Source: Zoogloea sp. LCSB751 (GTDB lineage: Bacteria > Pseudomonadota > Gammaproteobacteria > Burkholderiales > Rhodocyclaceae). From it: a DNA stretch of 64,000 nucleotides. Every line of letters starts with the position of its first letter. The first letter of the stretch is position 1. Shown here one piece after another: positions 61,199 to 64,000 of the stretch. The translations under genes were made by a program, and so were the position numbers. The notes under the pieces were generated by a model. It was not told the origin of the DNA. It saw nothing but the letters and a program-made list of their open reading frames with translations, and searched no databases. The DNA is taken from NCBI RefSeq assembly GCF_002028455.1, contig NZ_MWUM01000001.1, positions 1 through 64,000 on the forward strand, given 5' to 3'.

Positions 61199-62046
61199 AA
61201 CCCTTCCCGATTCCCGTCGTGCCCGTCGGCCCCGGCTCGCAGACCGACGAGGCGCCCGACTACCTGGCCATGCCGAGCGGCATGAATACCTTCCAGGCGC
61301 CGCGCCTGCCGGAGGCTGCCAGCGCCGCCGATATCGCGCGCGCAGCGGAGGTGCTCGAAGGCCTGCTGGCGACGATGCGTAGCCAGCCCATCGATGCCGC
61401 GCAACCGGCGACGGCACTGCTCGACGGCGAGTCGGCCGGTGTCCGCGAAGTGCTGACCCAGTCCCTCGGCTTCGGCGAGGTGTCGGCCTTCACGCTGGCA
61501 CCGACCCGCGTGCGCGTGCAGGAAACCGCCTTCGCCGCGCTGTGGCGCGTGCTGGAGGAGGGCGTCGCTGGGCAAATCGTCGCCGACCGCCTCGTCGCCG
61601 GTCCGGTGCCGGTCGAGCTGTACGCGGCGATGCGCGCCACCACGCTGCCCGAGCTGAGCCTGCCGCCGTTGCTGCCCAACATGATGAACGGCGAGGCGCT
61701 GCTCGCCGAAGTCCAGCAGCAGGCGGCCCGCCACCAGGCCGGCAAGCCGGCCCATGTGATCAACCTGACCCTGCTGCCGGTCACCGACACGGACCTGGAC
61801 TACCTGTACGGCGCCCTTGGCCACCGGGAGGTGTCGATCCTGTCGCGGGGCTATGGCAACTGCCGGGTCACCAGCACCCGGCTCGCCAACGTGTGGTGGG
61901 TGCAGTACTTCAACAGCATGGACAGCCTGATCCTGAATACCATAGAGGTGGTGGATATGCCCGAGGTGGTGCTGGCCGCCGCCGAGGACTACGCCGATTC
62001 CATCGAGCGCCTCGGCGAATACATCCAGATGCTGAAGGAGGGCTGA
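61195..62046 (+). CDS. hupH: Hydrogenase accessory protein HupH/HyaF
   Basis: This 283-residue protein belongs to the HupH/HyaF family, which helps mature the small subunit. It begins with FPIPVVPVGPGSQ and has NTFQAP, LPPLLPNMMNGEALLAEV (in part), then HVINLTLLPVTDTDLDYL and SRGYGNCRVTSTRLANVWWVQYFNSMD (in part), the family hallmark. It sits between hupG and hupI. Confidence 0.93.
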   Translation: MKPFPIPVVPVGPGSQTDEAPDYLAMPSGMNTFQAPRLPEAASAADIARAAEVLEGLLATMRSQPIDAAQPATALLDGESAGVREVLTQSLGFGEVSAFTLAPTRVRVQETAFAALWRVLEEGVAGQIVADRLVAGPVPVELYAAMRATTLPELSLPPLLPNMMNGEALLAEVQQQAARHQAGKPAHVINLTLLPVTDTDLDYLYGALGHREVSILSRGYGNCRVTSTRLANVWWVQYFNSMDSLILNTIEVVDMPEVVLAAAEDYADSIERLGEYIQMLKEG

Positions 62047-62048
62047 GC

Positions 62049-62261
62049 ATGTTCGAAGGCTCCTTTCTCGGCGACGGCGCCAGGCTGGCCGACACCGACA
62101 AGCTGGAATGCGGCATCTGCTGGTCGGTCTACGATCCGGCCGAAGGCGACGCGCACTGGGGCATCCCGCCCGGCACGCCGTTCTCGCAGCTACCGGAGCA
62201 CTGGCGCTGCCCCACTTGCGATGCGCCCCAACACAAGTTCATGGTGTTGAAGGATGACTGA
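62049..62261 (+). CDS. hupI: Hydrogenase-associated rubredoxin
   Basis: This 70-residue rubredoxin has CGIC at residues 21-24 and CPTC near 54-57, ligands for one iron, with WGIPPGTPFSQLPEHWRCP (a rubredoxin hallmark). In hup operons it is thought to supply reducing power for small-subunit assembly under oxygen. It starts two bases after hupH and overlaps hupJ by eight bases. Confidence 0.95.
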   Translation: MFEGSFLGDGARLADTDKLECGICWSVYDPAEGDAHWGIPPGTPFSQLPEHWRCPTCDAPQHKFMVLKDD

Positions 62262-62745
62262 GCTGCGTCCAGCCGCCGAACTGGTGACCCACATCGAGAC
62301 CCATTACCGCTGCGTGGCGGCCGGGCCGATGGCCGCTGTGCCTTTGTGCAACCCCAGCCTGTCCGTACGCCTGCTCGGGCTGGCTGACTGGGAAGGCGTC
62401 CGCGTGGGGGCTCTGGTGATGCCCTGGGCGATCAACCTGTTGCTTTTGCCGGGCAGCGCCCCGTGGCAGGCGGCGCCGGCGCTGTCCAAGCAGTGTTGGC
62501 GTTTCCCGAGCGGGGAGTACGAGTTCATCCACGCCGAGGACGTCGGCTTCGGTCCCTTTCAGATGTGTTCGCTGTTCTCGCCGGTACTTGAGTTCGATTC
62601 GATGGACGCCGCTTGTGCGACGGCCCAGGCGGCGCTGCTGGCGCTGTTGCGCCCGCCGCTGGAGGCCTTCGTAGACGCACCGGCGGCCGAACCCATGTCG
62701 CGCCGGCGCTGGCTGTTCGGGCGCGGCGGCGCGTCGGCCGCGTGA
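62254..62745 (+). CDS. hupJ: Hydrogenase assembly chaperone HupJ/HybE
   Basis: This 163-residue protein is a HybE/HupJ-type chaperone for twin-arginine cargo. It contains VPLCNPSLSVRLLGLADWEG, a VGALVMPWAINLLLLPG strand-loop and GEYEFIHAEDVGFGPFQMCSLFSPV (in part), the family hallmark. It overlaps hupI by eight bases and is followed by hupK with a gap of 16 bases. Confidence 0.92.
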   Translation: MTELRPAAELVTHIETHYRCVAAGPMAAVPLCNPSLSVRLLGLADWEGVRVGALVMPWAINLLLLPGSAPWQAAPALSKQCWRFPSGEYEFIHAEDVGFGPFQMCSLFSPVLEFDSMDAACATAQAALLALLRPPLEAFVDAPAAEPMSRRRWLFGRGGASAA

Positions 62746-62761
62746 GGCGAGGGCGCCAGCG

Positions 62762-63601
62762 GTGACGAGTGCTTCCCTTGCTGGTGGGCTGCATGTCAGC
62801 GCGCGCTGGGCGGACGGCTGTCTGAACGACTGGCGGGTCACGCTCCATCGGCCGCCGGTTGCGAAGGCCCTGGTTGGACTGACGCCGGACGAGGCTCTGA
62901 GCCGTGTGCCGCTGTACTACAGCCTGTGCGCCCATGCCCAGCGCGAAGCCGGACGCCTGGCCCTGCTGGCGGCGGGGCAGGCGACGGAAGAGCCGGCCGC
63001 ATCGTGGCAGTTATGGGCGGAATGCCTGCACGAACACCTGTGGCGCCTGTTGCTCGACTGGCCGCGGCGTTTCGGTGCGGCGCCGCAGACAGCGACCTTC
63101 GCGGCCTGGCGCGGTGTGCGTGGGCAGGGGCGTTCGGCGCTGGTGGCGGCCACCGTGCGGGTGCTGGACGAGACCCTGGGCGGTGGTGGGCAAGGCGGGT
63201 TGCTGGAAGCGGGTTTGACGCGCCTGGATGCCGAAGGGGCGTCGGCCGTTCGCGTGGGGCTCGAAGCCCGTGTGGCGGCGCTGCACGCGGCGCAGGAATC
63301 CCTCGCCGCGGACGACGTCTATCCCCATGGCAGCAACGGTCAGCCGGGCGTCGGGCACGGCAAGGCATGGATCCACACGGCCCGCGGTGCGCTGCGCCAC
63401 GAGTTGCGCCTGGAGGGCGAGCGCGTCGCCGCCTGGCGTGTGGAGGCGCCGACGGATCGCAATTTTGCCGGTGAAACGGGTATCGTGAAGCTGCTGCCCG
63501 CCGATTTGCCGACACGGGCCGCGGCGCAGGAGGCGGTGGAGCGGGCGGTGCTGCTGCTCGACCCCTGCGTGGCGTATGAAGTGGAGATTGCGGATGCATG
63601 A
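62762..63601 (+). CDS. hupK: Hydrogenase maturation factor HupK
   Basis: This 279-residue protein resembles a degenerate hydrogenase large subunit. It keeps the RVPLYYSLCAHAQ segment in place of the N-terminal ligand motif and ends with LLDPCVAYEVEIADA, related to the C-terminal DPC motif, but lacks the full cysteine set. HupK/HyaK proteins are proposed scaffolds for building the iron-cyanide-CO unit. GTG is the start. It overlaps hypA by eight bases. Confidence 0.86.
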   Translation: MTSASLAGGLHVSARWADGCLNDWRVTLHRPPVAKALVGLTPDEALSRVPLYYSLCAHAQREAGRLALLAAGQATEEPAASWQLWAECLHEHLWRLLLDWPRRFGAAPQTATFAAWRGVRGQGRSALVAATVRVLDETLGGGGQGGLLEAGLTRLDAEGASAVRVGLEARVAALHAAQESLAADDVYPHGSNGQPGVGHGKAWIHTARGALRHELRLEGERVAAWRVEAPTDRNFAGETGIVKLLPADLPTRAAAQEAVERAVLLLDPCVAYEVEIADA

Positions 63602-63935
63602 AATGTCGCTGGCGGAAGGGATCCGCCAGATCGTCGAGGACGCCGGGCGCAGCCAGGGCTTTCACAAGGTCAAGACGGTGGTGCTGGAAATCGGCCAGTT
63701 GTCGTCGGTGGAGCCGGACAGCCTGCGCTTCTGCTTCGACGTGGTGATGCGGGACAGCATCGCCGCCGGCGCCGCGTTGCAGATCGACAGCGTGCCGGGC
63801 AGCGGCTGGTGCATGCAGTGCGCCGAGACGGTGCCCGTCGCGGCACTGTACGATCCGTGCCCGAAATGTGGCAGCTACCAGGTGCAGGCCACCGGCGGCA
63901 CCGAGATGCGGGTCAAGGAACTGGAAATCGAATGA
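63594..63935 (+). CDS. hypA: Hydrogenase nickel-insertion protein HypA
   Basis: This 113-residue protein begins MHEMSLAEGI, where histidine 2 binds nickel, and has the zinc site CMQC and CPKC at about residues 73-76 and 90-93. It delivers nickel to the large subunit with HypB. The start at 63594 is fixed by the MHE motif; an in-frame ATG at 63576 lies inside hupK. Confidence 0.96.
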   Translation: MHEMSLAEGIRQIVEDAGRSQGFHKVKTVVLEIGQLSSVEPDSLRFCFDVVMRDSIAAGAALQIDSVPGSGWCMQCAETVPVAALYDPCPKCGSYQVQATGGTEMRVKELEIE

Positions 63936-63949
63936 AGGTGGTTTGAGAC

Positions 63950-64000
63950 ATGTGCAATGTGTGCGGTTGCGGAACCGGAGAAACCCGCCTGGAGGGCGAA
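63950..64000 (+). CDS. hypB: Hydrogenase nickel GTPase HypB (partial, 5' end)
   Basis: The first 17 codons are visible, reading MCNVCGCGTGETRLEGE. The CxxCGC motif at the N terminus is the high-affinity nickel site of HypB. It follows hypA by 14 bases, with AAGGTGG as ribosome-binding site. The rest of the gene lies beyond the window. Confidence 0.92.
   Translation, partial: MCNVCGCGTGETRLEGE

Overview
The window is GC-rich chromosomal DNA, most likely from a nitrogen-fixing, hydrogen-oxidising betaproteobacterium of the Rhodocyclales (Azospira/Dechloromonas/Azonexus type). The clues are the housekeeping synteny lolB-ispE-tRNA-Gln-prs-rplY-pth, the run M16 peptidase pair-rsmD-coaD-ferredoxin, a hupSLCDFGHIJK-hypAB uptake hydrogenase operon and a NafY/NifX-type protein with sigma-54/NifA control sites. 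This is inferred from recognised families and gene order; no database search was run.

Layout. 1-1328: end of a dTDP-rhamnose epimerase gene and wecB (surface polysaccharide). 1379-19633 (minus strand): a compact 19-gene contractile injection system (CIS) operon with sheath, candidate tube, gpD/gp27-like hub, gpV-like spike, a three-repeat candidate tip, gp25, baseplate J, a gpI-like protein, two fibre paralogues (one with a self-cleaving S74 chaperone) and accessory proteins. Capsid, terminase, integrase, lysis and T6SS membrane genes are absent, and so is the AAA+ ATPase common in extracellular CIS loci. 19766-28688 (minus strand): five tightly coupled genes directly upstream, encoding an MFS protein fused to sensor-like domains, a periplasmic ABC_sub_bind-type protein, a formyltransferase-fold enzyme, a protein with three TIR-like modules and an nSTAND NTPase with WD40 repeats. 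Together with the CIS this is the best candidate for an undescribed system. 28811-44675: core genes (ftsY, M16 pair, rsmD, coaD, ferredoxin, dynamin-like GTPase, mutM, TPR protein, lolB, ispE, tRNA-Gln, prs, rplY, pth) and a chemoreceptor with a c-type haem motif. 44802-49687 (minus strand): a branched-chain amino-acid-type ABC transporter operon. 49974-51815: ilvD. 51952-53620: a nafY operon and a divergent 91-aa gene sharing one NifA site. 53642-54139: an acetyltransferase. 54424-64000: the hup operon, interrupted by an orphan HigA-like gene and a convergent repeat-protein gene, and running off the end in hypB.

How the genes work together. The CIS operon has its own near-consensus sigma-70 promoter in an unusually AT-rich gap, while the sensor/TIR/STAND genes upstream read toward it with stop-start overlaps. 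An envelope sensor feeding a TIR-NADase/STAND switch next to an injection machine is plausible, but it is inference from layout. The hup operon encodes a membrane-bound H2-uptake hydrogenase with its cytochrome b and dedicated maturation factors, which fits recycling of H2 made by nitrogenase; the nafY locus supports that physiology. Three REP-like palindromes lie in intergenic spaces. No CRISPR array, insertion sequence or rRNA gene was seen.
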